17,258 bases of DNA from CAITSH01 sp945892985. Lineage in GTDB: Bacteria; Pseudomonadota; Gammaproteobacteria; Burkholderiales; SG8-39. Where the stretch lies: contig CAMDDU010000067.1 of the NCBI GenBank assembly GCA_945892985.1, positions 1 through 17,258 of the forward strand. Direction: 5' to 3'. The position numbers and the translations under genes are program-made. Position 1 is the first letter of the stretch. Every line of letters begins with the position of its first letter. Below are positions 6,216 to 12,487 of the stretch, piece by piece. Below the pieces are notes generated by a model that searched no databases, was not told the DNA's origin, and saw nothing but the letters and a program-made list of their open reading frames with translations.

Positions 6216-7547
6216 ATGATGAGTCCCGGGCAGAATGACCTCGTGACCCGTGTCGGAGCGGATCAGCCGGCCGGGCAGTTACTGCGCCACTATTGGCAGC
6301 CGGCGGCCCTGCTGGATGAATTCGCCGCCGATGAGCGCCCGGTCAAGGCGGTGCGCTTGCTGGGCCAGGATTTCGTGCTGTTCCGCGACGAGGCCGGCCG
6401 CTATGGCATGCTTGATCGCGATTGCCCGCACCGCGGCGCCGACCTGTCCTACGGTCGCAACGAAAATGGCGGCCTGCGCTGCCTCTTTCACGGCTGGCTG
6501 TTCGATGTCAAGGGCAAGTGCCTGGAGACGCCGGCCGAACCGGCCGGTAGCAAGCTGTGCGAGCGTGTTTCACAGCGTGCCTATGCGGTGGTGGCCAAGG
6601 CGGGCATCTTATGGGCTTATCTTGGTGCGGGCGAGCCGCCGGCCTTTCCCGACTTCGACTGCTTTGTCGCACCGGACAGCCACGTCTTCGCTTTCAAGGG
6701 CCTGTGGGAATGTAACTGGTTGCAGGCGCTGGAGGTGGGCATCGATCCGGCGCATGCGTCCTTCCTGCATGTCTACTACGAAGACGAGGATCCGGGCGAC
6801 AGCTACGGCCGCCAGTTCCGGAGCGCCTCCAGCGATACTGCAATGCCGATGACCAAGGTGCTGCGCGAATACAAGCAGCCGGAAATCCGCATCGAAAAAG
6901 CCGATTGGGGCCAGCGCCTGATCACCCTGCGCAAGATCGACGGGGAAAAGACCCATGTGCGCGTCACCAACACGCTTTTTCCGCAGGCCTTTCTCATCCC
7001 GATGTCCGACGAGATCACCATCTCGCAATGGCACGTGCCGGTGGACGACACCAATACCTACTGGTTCACCATGTTCACCAGTTTTGGCAAGCCCATAGAC
7101 AAAAAACATTTTCGCGACATGCGCCTCAAGACTTATCCGGCGCCCGATTACCGGCCGATTTTCAACCGCAGCAACCGTTACGGCTACAACGCCCAAGAGC
7201 AAAAGACCCAGACCTATACGGGCATGGGCATGGACATCAACATCCACGATCAATGGGCCTGCGAGACGCAGGGTCCGATCCAGGACCGCACGCGCGAGCA
7301 CCTTGGCACCAGCGACCGTGGCATCATCGCCTACCGGCGCATGCTGCTCGATGCGATAGCCGCAGTGCAAAAGGGCGAGCGTCCGCTGATGTGTCTTGAT
7401 GCCGCTGCGGCGCGCAGGCTGCACGGACCGGACACGGTGGACGGCGTCGGGCCGACGCAAGACTGGGAGGCCTACTGGAAGGGCCTCGCCGAGCGCCGCC
7501 GCGCCAATGCGCCGTGGGCCGCGCCCAAGGCACCCAAGGCGGCCTGA
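6216..7547 (+). CDS. Rieske non-heme iron oxygenase, alpha subunit (phthalate-dioxygenase-like)
   Basis: A 443-residue terminal oxygenase subunit. The Rieske [2Fe-2S] ligands are C70, H72, C89 and H92 (CPHRGADLSYG, then CLFHGW). The mononuclear-iron site shows the typical N167-x2-Q-x2-E-x3-D177-x2-H180-x4-H185 pattern (NWLQALEVGIDPAHASFLH), where D177 is the bridging residue between clusters. Single-subunit alpha-only enzymes of this subgroup hydroxylate or demethylate aromatic acids and related rings using a ferredoxin and a reductase. AGGAGAG lies 6 bases before the ATG at 6216, so the in-frame extension back to 6063 is rejected. The GS-like gene follows at 26 bp and a ferredoxin gene comes next. 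No beta subunit or reductase is present. The substrate is not readable, but the context suggests an amine- or nitrogen-bearing aromatic. Confidence 0.93.
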   Translation: MMSPGQNDLVTRVGADQPAGQLLRHYWQPAALLDEFAADERPVKAVRLLGQDFVLFRDEAGRYGMLDRDCPHRGADLSYGRNENGGLRCLFHGWLFDVKGKCLETPAEPAGSKLCERVSQRAYAVVAKAGILWAYLGAGEPPAFPDFDCFVAPDSHVFAFKGLWECNWLQALEVGIDPAHASFLHVYYEDEDPGDSYGRQFRSASSDTAMPMTKVLREYKQPEIRIEKADWGQRLITLRKIDGEKTHVRVTNTLFPQAFLIPMSDEITISQWHVPVDDTNTYWFTMFTSFGKPIDKKHFRDMRLKTYPAPDYRPIFNRSNRYGYNAQEQKTQTYTGMGMDINIHDQWACETQGPIQDRTREHLGTSDRGIIAYRRMLLDAIAAVQKGERPLMCLDAAAARRLHGPDTVDGVGPTQDWEAYWKGLAERRRANAPWAAPKAPKAA

Positions 7548-7573
7548 GTGGCCGGGCGCGAAGAAACCCTGTT

Positions 7574-9052
7574 ATGAGCTTTATCGAACAGCACGGCCTG
7601 TGGACCGACGCGCAAGCGCGGCGCGCGCGCGAGGTGCTGGCGCGTATCGACCAGGACGGCATCGAGACCGTGCGTTTTGTTTTCGCCGACCAGCACGGCA
7701 TTCCGCACGGCAAGGCACTGGTTGGCGGCGCGGCTGTGGCGGCGATGCGCGAAGGCGTGCGACTGGTGGGAACCATCCTGCTCAAGGACACCTCCGGCCG
7801 CACGGCGTGGCCGGTTTTTGGTGGCAGCGCGCCCTTCGGCGGGCGTGATTTTCACAGTGCCTCCGACGTTGTGCTGGTGCCCGACCCGGCGACCTTTTGC
7901 CTGCTGCCCTGGGTGGAAAAAACCGCGTGGATGCAGTGCAACGCCTTTTTCCCGGACGGCCGTCCGGTGCCATACGACACGCGCGCCGTATGCACGCGCG
8001 CGCTCGACCGCCTGGCTCAATCGGGTTTCGAATACGTCGCCGGCCTGGAGGTCGAGTTCTACGTTTTTCGCGTCGACAATCCGCGTCTTGCCAGCGCCGA
8101 CGCGGGCTGGCCGGCACCGCCGCCCGAGGTCAGCCTGTTGCACAGCAAGGCCAGCCTGCTGCACGGCGGCTTCCAGGTGCTGGCCGAGCAGCGCTACGAC
8201 CAGATCGAACCGGTGCTGTCCGAATTGCAGCGTGTGGTGCTGGCGATGGGCATGCCACTGCGCTCGGTCGAGGTGGAACTGGGGCCAAGCCAGTGCGAGT
8301 TTGTGTTTGCGCCGATGTCCGGACTCACGCCGGCCGACACCATGGTGTTGTTCCGCAGCGCCGCCAAGCAGGTGATGCGCCGCCTGGGCTGCCATGTCAC
8401 CTTCATGTGCCGGCCGAAAATTCCCGAGGTCATGTCCTCGGGCTGGCATTTGCACCAGTCTTTGCGCGACCCGGCGAGCGGGCGCAACCTGTTCATTCCC
8501 GATGGCGCGGCACAGGCGCCCACAGAGATCGGCCACTACCTGTCCGGGCTGGGCGGCCATTTTGTCGGCGGACTGCTCGCGCATGCGGCGGGTGCGGCGG
8601 CCTTTACCACCCCGACTATCAACGGCTATCGCCGCTACCGGCCCAACTCACTCGCGCCCGATCGCGCCATCTGGGGTTGTGATAATCGAGGAGCCATGCT
8701 GCGCGTCATGGGCGCAGCCGGTGACCCCGCCTCGCGTGTCGAGAACCGCGTGGGCGAGCCGGCGGCCAATCCTTATCTGTACATGGCCGCGCAGATTTTT
8801 TCCGGCCTCGATGGCATCGCCAACCGGCGTGATCCCGGGCCCTCCGCCGACACGCCCTACGAGACCGTGGCGCCTGCCCTTCCGGCCAATCTGCCCGATG
8901 CGCTCGCGGCGCTGCAGGCGAGCGCCTGCATGCGCGAGGGCTTTGGCGCCGATTTTGTCGATTACTTCATGCATATCAAACACGCCGAACTTGCCCGCTT
9001 CAACGCCGAAGTGAGCGACTGGGAACAGCGCGAATATTTTGATATCTACTGA
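7574..9052 (+). CDS. Glutamine-synthetase-like ligase, probable gamma-glutamylation enzyme of catabolism
   Basis: A 492-residue member of the glutamine synthetase family (GS type I fold). Conserved catalytic pieces are present: metal-binding E159/E161 in GLEVEFYVF, VELGPSQCEFVFAP (GQxE-type site), the SSGWHLHQSL histidine loop (H292, H294), NGYRRYRPNSLAPDRAIW and ASRVENRVGEPAANPYL near the C-terminus. It is not housekeeping GlnA: the adenylylation loop is not recognisable and it lies between a Rieske oxygenase and a ferredoxin gene. Known catabolic relatives attach glutamate to amines (PuuA, IpuC, and the aniline enzymes AtdA1/TdnQ, which also neighbour Rieske oxygenase genes). The start at 7574 follows a weak GAAGAAA. 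Residues 69-87 are copied at 5992-6051. The amine substrate is unknown, and a formamide or amide ligase role is possible. Confidence 0.88.
   Translation: MSFIEQHGLWTDAQARRAREVLARIDQDGIETVRFVFADQHGIPHGKALVGGAAVAAMREGVRLVGTILLKDTSGRTAWPVFGGSAPFGGRDFHSASDVVLVPDPATFCLLPWVEKTAWMQCNAFFPDGRPVPYDTRAVCTRALDRLAQSGFEYVAGLEVEFYVFRVDNPRLASADAGWPAPPPEVSLLHSKASLLHGGFQVLAEQRYDQIEPVLSELQRVVLAMGMPLRSVEVELGPSQCEFVFAPMSGLTPADTMVLFRSAAKQVMRRLGCHVTFMCRPKIPEVMSSGWHLHQSLRDPASGRNLFIPDGAAQAPTEIGHYLSGLGGHFVGGLLAHAAGAAAFTTPTINGYRRYRPNSLAPDRAIWGCDNRGAMLRVMGAAGDPASRVENRVGEPAANPYLYMAAQIFSGLDGIANRRDPGPSADTPYETVAPALPANLPDALAALQASACMREGFGADFVDYFMHIKHAELARFNAEVSDWEQREYFDIY
7777..7836 (+). repeat. Partner copy of the 60-bp repeat, inside the GS-like gene
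   Basis: This is the intact-gene copy of the repeat at 5992-6051. It encodes residues 69-87 of the GS-like ligase, in the N-terminal beta-grasp region near the subunit interface in GS structures. The two copies are 1785 bp apart in direct orientation and bracket the whole Rieske gene, so recombination between them could in principle delete it. Confidence 0.85.
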
Positions 9053-9127
9053 TCTTTACCGACCTCTACCGACCATCTGTTGACCCTCTGCTGAATAGTT
9101 ACTGAGACAAACCGCAGCAACAAACGC

Positions 9128-9143
9128 GCAGGAATCATCCTGC
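9128..9143 (+). promoter_or_regulatory. Small hairpin in the ferredoxin leader
   Basis: GCAGGA (9128-9133) and TCCTGC (9138-9143) form a perfect 6-bp stem with a 4-nt loop, 19 bases before the ferredoxin start. No T-run follows. It contains a purine-rich AGGA in its left arm but is too far upstream to be the ribosome site. Role unknown. Confidence 0.35.
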
Positions 9144-9162
9144 AGAAAGCCAGCCGCAGCGC

Positions 9163-9495
9163 ATGCCCAAGGTAATTGCAGTACATTTTATCGCCGCCGA
9201 TGGTGGCAAAACTGCGCTTGAGGTGGCGGTCGGTGACACGCTGATGCTGGCGGCCACGCAGAACGGCCTCGCCGGCATTGCCGGCGATTGCGGCGGCGTC
9301 ATGAGCTGCGCCACCTGCCACGTTTATGTTGACGAGGCTTATCTGTCATGCCTGCCCGCCCCAGACGGCGACGAGCTGGCGATGCTCGATTTCACCGCCG
9401 CCGAACGCCTGCCTGGCAGCCGCTTGAGCTGCCAGATAAAAATCACCCCGGAACTGGACGGCCTTGTCGTGCGTTTGCCGGCATCGCAGTACTGA
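9163..9495 (+). CDS. [2Fe-2S] ferredoxin, adrenodoxin/putidaredoxin type
   Basis: A 110-residue vertebrate-type ferredoxin with cluster ligands C43, C49, C52 and C90 (CGGVMSCATC and LSCQI), giving the CX5CX2CX37C spacing of putidaredoxin-like electron carriers. It follows the GS-like gene by 110 bp on the same strand and is the obvious electron donor to the Rieske oxygenase encoded at 6216-7547. Donors in this class are normally reduced by a separate FAD-dependent ferredoxin reductase, and no such gene is in the window. The ATG at 9163 has only a poor ribosome site, but the N-terminus is of normal length. The three genes Rieske, GS-like and ferredoxin are likely one transcript. Confidence 0.92.
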   Translation: MPKVIAVHFIAADGGKTALEVAVGDTLMLAATQNGLAGIAGDCGGVMSCATCHVYVDEAYLSCLPAPDGDELAMLDFTAAERLPGSRLSCQIKITPELDGLVVRLPASQY

Positions 9496-9530
9496 ACGGG
9501 TACGGGTGAATGGGGGGCGCGTTCGCCCTT

Positions 9531-9600
9531 GTTCTGGCGTGGCCTGCTGTGGCCTGCTGTGGCTTGGCGTGGTTTAGCGTGGCTTGGCGCGGCTTAGCGC
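9531..9600. repeat. 10-bp tandem repeat array between convergent genes
   Basis: From 9541 to 9600 there are six head-to-tail 10-mers (GGCCTGCTGT twice, GGCTTGGCGT, GGTTTAGCGT, GGCTTGGCGC, GGCTTAGCGC), and 9531-9540 is a degraded seventh unit. The last unit supplies the stop codon of the GntR gene (TAA, read from 9596-9594). It lies between the ferredoxin and GntR genes, which converge here. Confidence 0.85.
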
Positions 9601-10340
9601 GCCTGCTCTTCAAGCGAGGCGAGAATGTTCTCTGCGGTGCGTTCGATATGCCTTGTCATCAGCCGGCAGGCTTCCCTGGTTTTTCGAGCTAGCACGGCCT
9701 GCATGATGGCGCTGTGCTCGTCGGGTACGACGGCGTCAAATTCGTGTGAAGCGAGGAACAGCCGGCGGTAGCGGGCGCTGAAATCGTGCAGCGAGGCGCA
9801 CATCGATTGCAGCAGCGGCATGCCGCAGGCGGCGATCAGTGCGCCGTGAAAGCGCCGGTGTTGTTGTTCCCAGACATCAATATCCGCGCCGTCCCTGCGT
9901 GCCGGGCGCCGGCCGCGCCCGGCCTCGCTGCGTTCAAGGCGCGACAGTCCGTGTGAGGCGGCGACGATCTCCTCCTCCCAGGCGGCGTCGCCGCGGGCGA
10001 TGGCTGCGGTGAGGGCCTGGGTTTCCAAAAGCTTTTGCAGTTGCGCCACTTCGAGGCAGTTCTCGCGCGACACCGGCGCGACACGAAAGCCTTTTTTTTC
10101 CTCAAGTACGACAAAACCCTCTGCACTGAGATGTGAAAGGGCTTCGCGCACCGGCGACAGGCTGACGCCGTAACGTGCGCGCAGTTCGTCTATCGACAGC
10201 TTGGTTCCCGGAGTCAGGGCGCCCGAAACGATGTCGTTGCGCAGGCGTGTAGCCACACTGCCGGCAAGATTGCGGCCGGCCTCGACGAGGTCAATCGCCG
10301 CCGGTGCTGCCGCCGCGCTTGATGTTGATTTACCGTTCAT
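9594..10340 (-). CDS. GntR-family transcriptional regulator, FCD-type
   Basis: A 248-residue regulator. The N-terminal winged helix-turn-helix spans roughly residues 20-90 (VATRLRNDIVSGALTPGTKL, then SLSPVREALSHLSAEGFV, the usual GntR recognition helix). The C-terminal helical FCD ligand-binding domain shows its metal/ligand histidines (WEQQHRRFHGAL, then DEHSAIMQAVLARK and MTRHIERT). Such proteins usually repress nearby catabolic genes and release DNA on binding a carboxylate metabolite. The divergent promoter region holds two palindromes at 10350-10361 and 10368-10379 that fit autoregulation and control of the ligA-like operon. About 20 residues between the two halves of the FCD domain (SEAGRGRRPARRDGAD) are Arg/Gly-rich and unlike the rest. 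The ATG at 10340 is the only good start. Confidence 0.9.
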   Translation of the reverse strand: MNGKSTSSAAAAPAAIDLVEAGRNLAGSVATRLRNDIVSGALTPGTKLSIDELRARYGVSLSPVREALSHLSAEGFVVLEEKKGFRVAPVSRENCLEVAQLQKLLETQALTAAIARGDAAWEEEIVAASHGLSRLERSEAGRGRRPARRDGADIDVWEQQHRRFHGALIAACGMPLLQSMCASLHDFSARYRRLFLASHEFDAVVPDEHSAIMQAVLARKTREACRLMTRHIERTAENILASLEEQAR

Positions 10341-10343
10341 GTA

Positions 10344-10372
10344 TTGATAATAATCGATTATCAGTTTATTAT
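10344..10372 (+). promoter_or_regulatory. Sigma-70 promoter of the ligA-ligB-amidase operon
   Basis: TTGATA at 10344-10349 and TATTAT at 10367-10372 are separated by 17 bp, close to the sigma-70 consensus (5 of 6 and 5 of 6). Transcription would begin near 10379 and leave a leader of about 140 nt before the ligA-like start. The spacer and -10 are covered by the two operator palindromes, so binding would block polymerase directly. Confidence 0.75.
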
Positions 10373-10379
10373 CGATTAT
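10350..10379. promoter_or_regulatory. Twin operator palindromes, probable GntR/FCD binding sites
   Basis: ATAATCGATTAT at 10350-10361 is a perfect 12-bp palindrome. ATTATCGATTAT at 10368-10379 differs by one base. Their centres are 18 bp apart. Site 1 fills most of the promoter spacer and site 2 overlaps the -10. A second symmetry, TGATAA-N7-TTATCA (10345-10363), is built around site 1. The assignment to the adjacent GntR protein is inference from position. Confidence 0.7.
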
Positions 10380-10380
10380 A
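10375..10380 (-). promoter_or_regulatory. -10 element of the gntR promoter
   Basis: Read on the minus strand, 10380-10375 is TATAAT, a perfect -10, placed 35 bp before the gntR start codon. No strong -35 is seen at 16-18 bp upstream. It overlaps operator site 2, so the regulator would also repress its own gene. Confidence 0.5.
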
Positions 10381-10520
10381 TTGCAATCGTTGCTGCGCCA
10401 TTTGGCTAACCAACTGACTAACCAACCAACCCGCTAGGCGACGCGATTCAGGGTGCGCCTTCCCGGTGTGTCGGGACGCAGTTGCTGCGACTGGTGCGAA
10501 CGCATTCCACGGGGGAGATC

Positions 10521-10814
10521 ATGGGCATTATGCAGACCGACCGGACACTTCCGGCCAACAAGCTTATTTTCGAGGTGCGGCGCGACGCCGCGCTGCGTGC
10601 GCGTTTTCGCGACGACCTTGACGGCCTGATGCGCGACTACGGTTTGTCGGCGGAGGAGCAAAAGGCCTTGCGCGAGATTAACCTGCAAAAGCTGTCCGAC
10701 CTTGGCATGCATCCGTATTTTTTGCCGCAGGTGGCGCGCCTGTTCAGGGGCGCGGGCTACAACCACAACGATAGTGAAGCGGCACGCCTGTACGCCGACA
10801 GGATGTTGAAATGA
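10521..10814 (+). CDS. LigA-like small subunit of an extradiol ring-cleavage dioxygenase
   Basis: A 97-residue protein of the LigA family (alpha subunit of protocatechuate 4,5-dioxygenase-type enzymes). It is helical, with the family pattern NKLIFEVRRDAALRARFRDD, LMRDYGLSAEEQKALRE and LGMHPYFLPQVARLF. In LigAB the alpha subunit forms a lid over the active site and has no metal ligands. The ligB-like gene follows at 43 bp. The start at 10521 sits just behind GGGGGAG, and the ATG at 10530 is a close alternative. A TTG at 10482 would extend it but lacks a ribosome site. It is shorter than protocatechuate LigA (about 120-140 residues), lacking part of the tail. Confidence 0.85.
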   Translation: MGIMQTDRTLPANKLIFEVRRDAALRARFRDDLDGLMRDYGLSAEEQKALREINLQKLSDLGMHPYFLPQVARLFRGAGYNHNDSEAARLYADRMLK

Positions 10815-10857
10815 GCCCGGATCGGTCCGCCATAAAAATGTTTAAGGGGAAATAGCC

Positions 10858-11712
10858 GTGGCTGAAATCGTATCCGTCATCGCGCTGGCGCATGCGCCGG
10901 GCGCAACCGGCTGGCTGGACAAGGCGCCGGCGCACGAGCAGGAGGCCATCAAAGTGGGTTACGGCCGCATGGCCGGGCGTCTGCGCGCGGCCCGGCCGGA
11001 CGTCATTGTCGGCATCGCCAATGATCACATGCTCAATTTCAGCGTCGAGAACGTGCCCGACTGGTGTGTCGGCATCGCCGACCGCTGGCACGGACCTTCT
11101 GAGTGGTTTCGCGACTGGATCAACGTGCCCGATTACGCCGTGGCGGGCAACCGCGACCTTGGCCGCACCATCGTGCGCGAGTGCGCCAAGCGCGGCATCA
11201 ATCTGGCCTTTTCCGAAAAGCTCGAGTTCGATGACAACTGGTCGGTGCCACTGAACTTTCTCACGCCCGATCATGATGTCGCGCTGGTGCCCATACACAT
11301 GAACTGTGTGCTGCCGCCCATGCCCCAGCCCGAGCGCTGCGTCGCCTTTGGGCGCGCGCTGGCCGGGGTGATCAAGGCCTGGCCGCAGGATCTGCGTGTC
11401 GCTGTCATGGCCACAGGCGGCCTGTCGCACGACCCGGGCGGGCAGAAATATTTCGACGTTGATGAAAAATTCGACCGCTGGTTTCTCGAACTGCTGGGAG
11501 CGGGCGATGAGGCGCGCGTGCTGCGCGAGCTGAGCATAGAAAAAATGCTGGGCGCCGGTGACGGCGGCACCGTTGAACTGCTGGCCTGGCTGGTGGCCAT
11601 GGGTGCGGCGCAGACGCTCGCCCCCGGGCGTGGCAGTGAAACCATGTTCTACGTGCCCTCGGTGCCACTGCGCTGCGGCATGGGTGGCGTGGAATGGGCG
11701 GTCTGCGCATGA
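10858..11712 (+). CDS. LigB-like catalytic subunit of a class III (type II) extradiol dioxygenase
   Basis: A 284-residue catalytic subunit. The Fe(II) ligands of LigB have clear counterparts: H12 (LAHAPG), H57 (NDHMLNF) and E240 (GGTVELLAWL), and the catalytic acid/base histidine is H191 (TGGLSHDPGG). The fold markers DLRVAVMATGG and the paired helices agree with protocatechuate 4,5-dioxygenase beta. It should cleave a catechol-type ring next to a hydroxyl, or an aminophenol-type ring as some LigAB relatives (AmnBA, CarBaBb) do. The start is GTG at 10858 behind AAGGGGA with a 7-base gap. The amidase gene overlaps its stop codon. The ring substrate is unknown. Confidence 0.92.
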   Translation: MAEIVSVIALAHAPGATGWLDKAPAHEQEAIKVGYGRMAGRLRAARPDVIVGIANDHMLNFSVENVPDWCVGIADRWHGPSEWFRDWINVPDYAVAGNRDLGRTIVRECAKRGINLAFSEKLEFDDNWSVPLNFLTPDHDVALVPIHMNCVLPPMPQPERCVAFGRALAGVIKAWPQDLRVAVMATGGLSHDPGGQKYFDVDEKFDRWFLELLGAGDEARVLRELSIEKMLGAGDGGTVELLAWLVAMGAAQTLAPGRGSETMFYVPSVPLRCGMGGVEWAVCA

Positions 11713-12353
11713 GCAAGCAACAGGGATTGTTGCTTGACCTGCCCGCACGCATGGCGCCGGGTCACACCGCGTTGTTGGTCGTTGACATGCAGAATGATTT
11801 TTGCGGCGCCGGCGGTTACATCGACAAAGTCATAGGCAAGGATCCGGCGGCGTGCAGCGCCGTTGCCGTCCAGGTCAACCGGTTGGTGGACGCTGCGCGC
11901 GCGCGCGGCGTGCCGGTGGTGTGGCTGCGCGCCAATTACGCCAACGCCGGTCTGCCCGAGTCGATGCGCGCCAAGCTCGCCGAACGCAAGATCAACGACG
12001 TTTGCTGTGCGCCCGGCACCTGGGGTTATGAATGGCATGGCGTGCAACCGGCGCCGGATGAGCCGGTGGTTGACAAGACCTGCTACGACGGCTTTGTCGC
12101 CACGCCGCTCGAGTCCGAGCTGCACAAGAAAGGCATACGCAGCATCGTGTTCGCCGGCGTGCAGACCAATGTCTGTGTCGAGGCGACGCTGCGCCATGCC
12201 CATGCGCTCGGCTTTTACTGTGTCGTGCCGCAGGACTGCGTTGCCTCGCACACGCCGCCGGCGCACGAGGCGACACTCAACAATGTGCGCTTTTTGTTTG
12301 GCGATGTGACAACGCTGGACGATGTAATAAAGGCATGGGCACCGGCAAAGTGA
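11709..12353 (+). CDS. Isochorismatase-family cysteine hydrolase (probable amidase)
   Basis: A 214-residue cysteine hydrolase with the Asp-Lys-Cys triad: D26 (LLVVDMQNDF), K123 (VVDKTCYDGF) and C156 (GVQTNVCVEATLRHA). The middle segment is most like RutB/ureidoacrylate and biuret-type amidohydrolases, so C-N bond hydrolysis is more likely than vinyl-ether isochorismate cleavage. The ATG at 11709 overlaps the ligB-like TGA as ATGA, implying translational coupling. An ATG at 11694 is less likely. Its place straight after the ring-cleavage enzyme suggests that it hydrolyses an amide in the ring-fission product, or removes a gamma-glutamyl group added by the GS-like enzyme. Both ideas are inference. 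Confidence 0.88.
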   Translation: MSKQQGLLLDLPARMAPGHTALLVVDMQNDFCGAGGYIDKVIGKDPAACSAVAVQVNRLVDAARARGVPVVWLRANYANAGLPESMRAKLAERKINDVCCAPGTWGYEWHGVQPAPDEPVVDKTCYDGFVATPLESELHKKGIRSIVFAGVQTNVCVEATLRHAHALGFYCVVPQDCVASHTPPAHEATLNNVRFLFGDVTTLDDVIKAWAPAK

Positions 12354-12373
12354 GGGTCCGGCCGCCCGCTAGC

Positions 12374-12388
12374 CGCTACCCGGTAGCG
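12374..12388. repeat. Odd palindrome after the amidase gene
   Basis: CGCTACC and GGTAGCG (12374-12380, 12382-12388) are perfect complements around one base. A similar odd palindrome, CCGTTT-A-AAACGG, is at 12446-12458. The loop is too short for a normal hairpin, so these are more likely protein sites than terminators. Both lie in the 134-bp gap before the amidohydrolase gene. Confidence 0.45.
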
Positions 12389-12487
12389 TGAGGGCACTTG
12401 AAAACATGGGTAGGCGCGAGAGGATGCGCAGATCGGTAATCACGGCCGTTTAAAACGGTTTCATTTATAAAAGTCCAGGAGAATTGC

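Noticed and set aside
6609..7460. 283-codon minus-strand frame opposite the Rieske gene
   Set aside because: Shadow frame caused by high third-position GC, with no motif or ribosome site.
7472..8584. 370-codon minus-strand frame opposite the GS-like gene
   Set aside because: Shadow frame. The plus strand carries the GS catalytic motifs.
9062..9108. Repeats of ACCGACC/TTGACC between the GS-like and ferredoxin genes as a promoter
   Set aside because: TTGACC at 9079 has no -10 at usable spacing, and the repeat units are too imperfect to call.
10744..11748. 334-codon minus-strand frame opposite the LigB-like gene
   Set aside because: It overlaps a gene with all metal ligands intact and shows no recognisable motif of its own.
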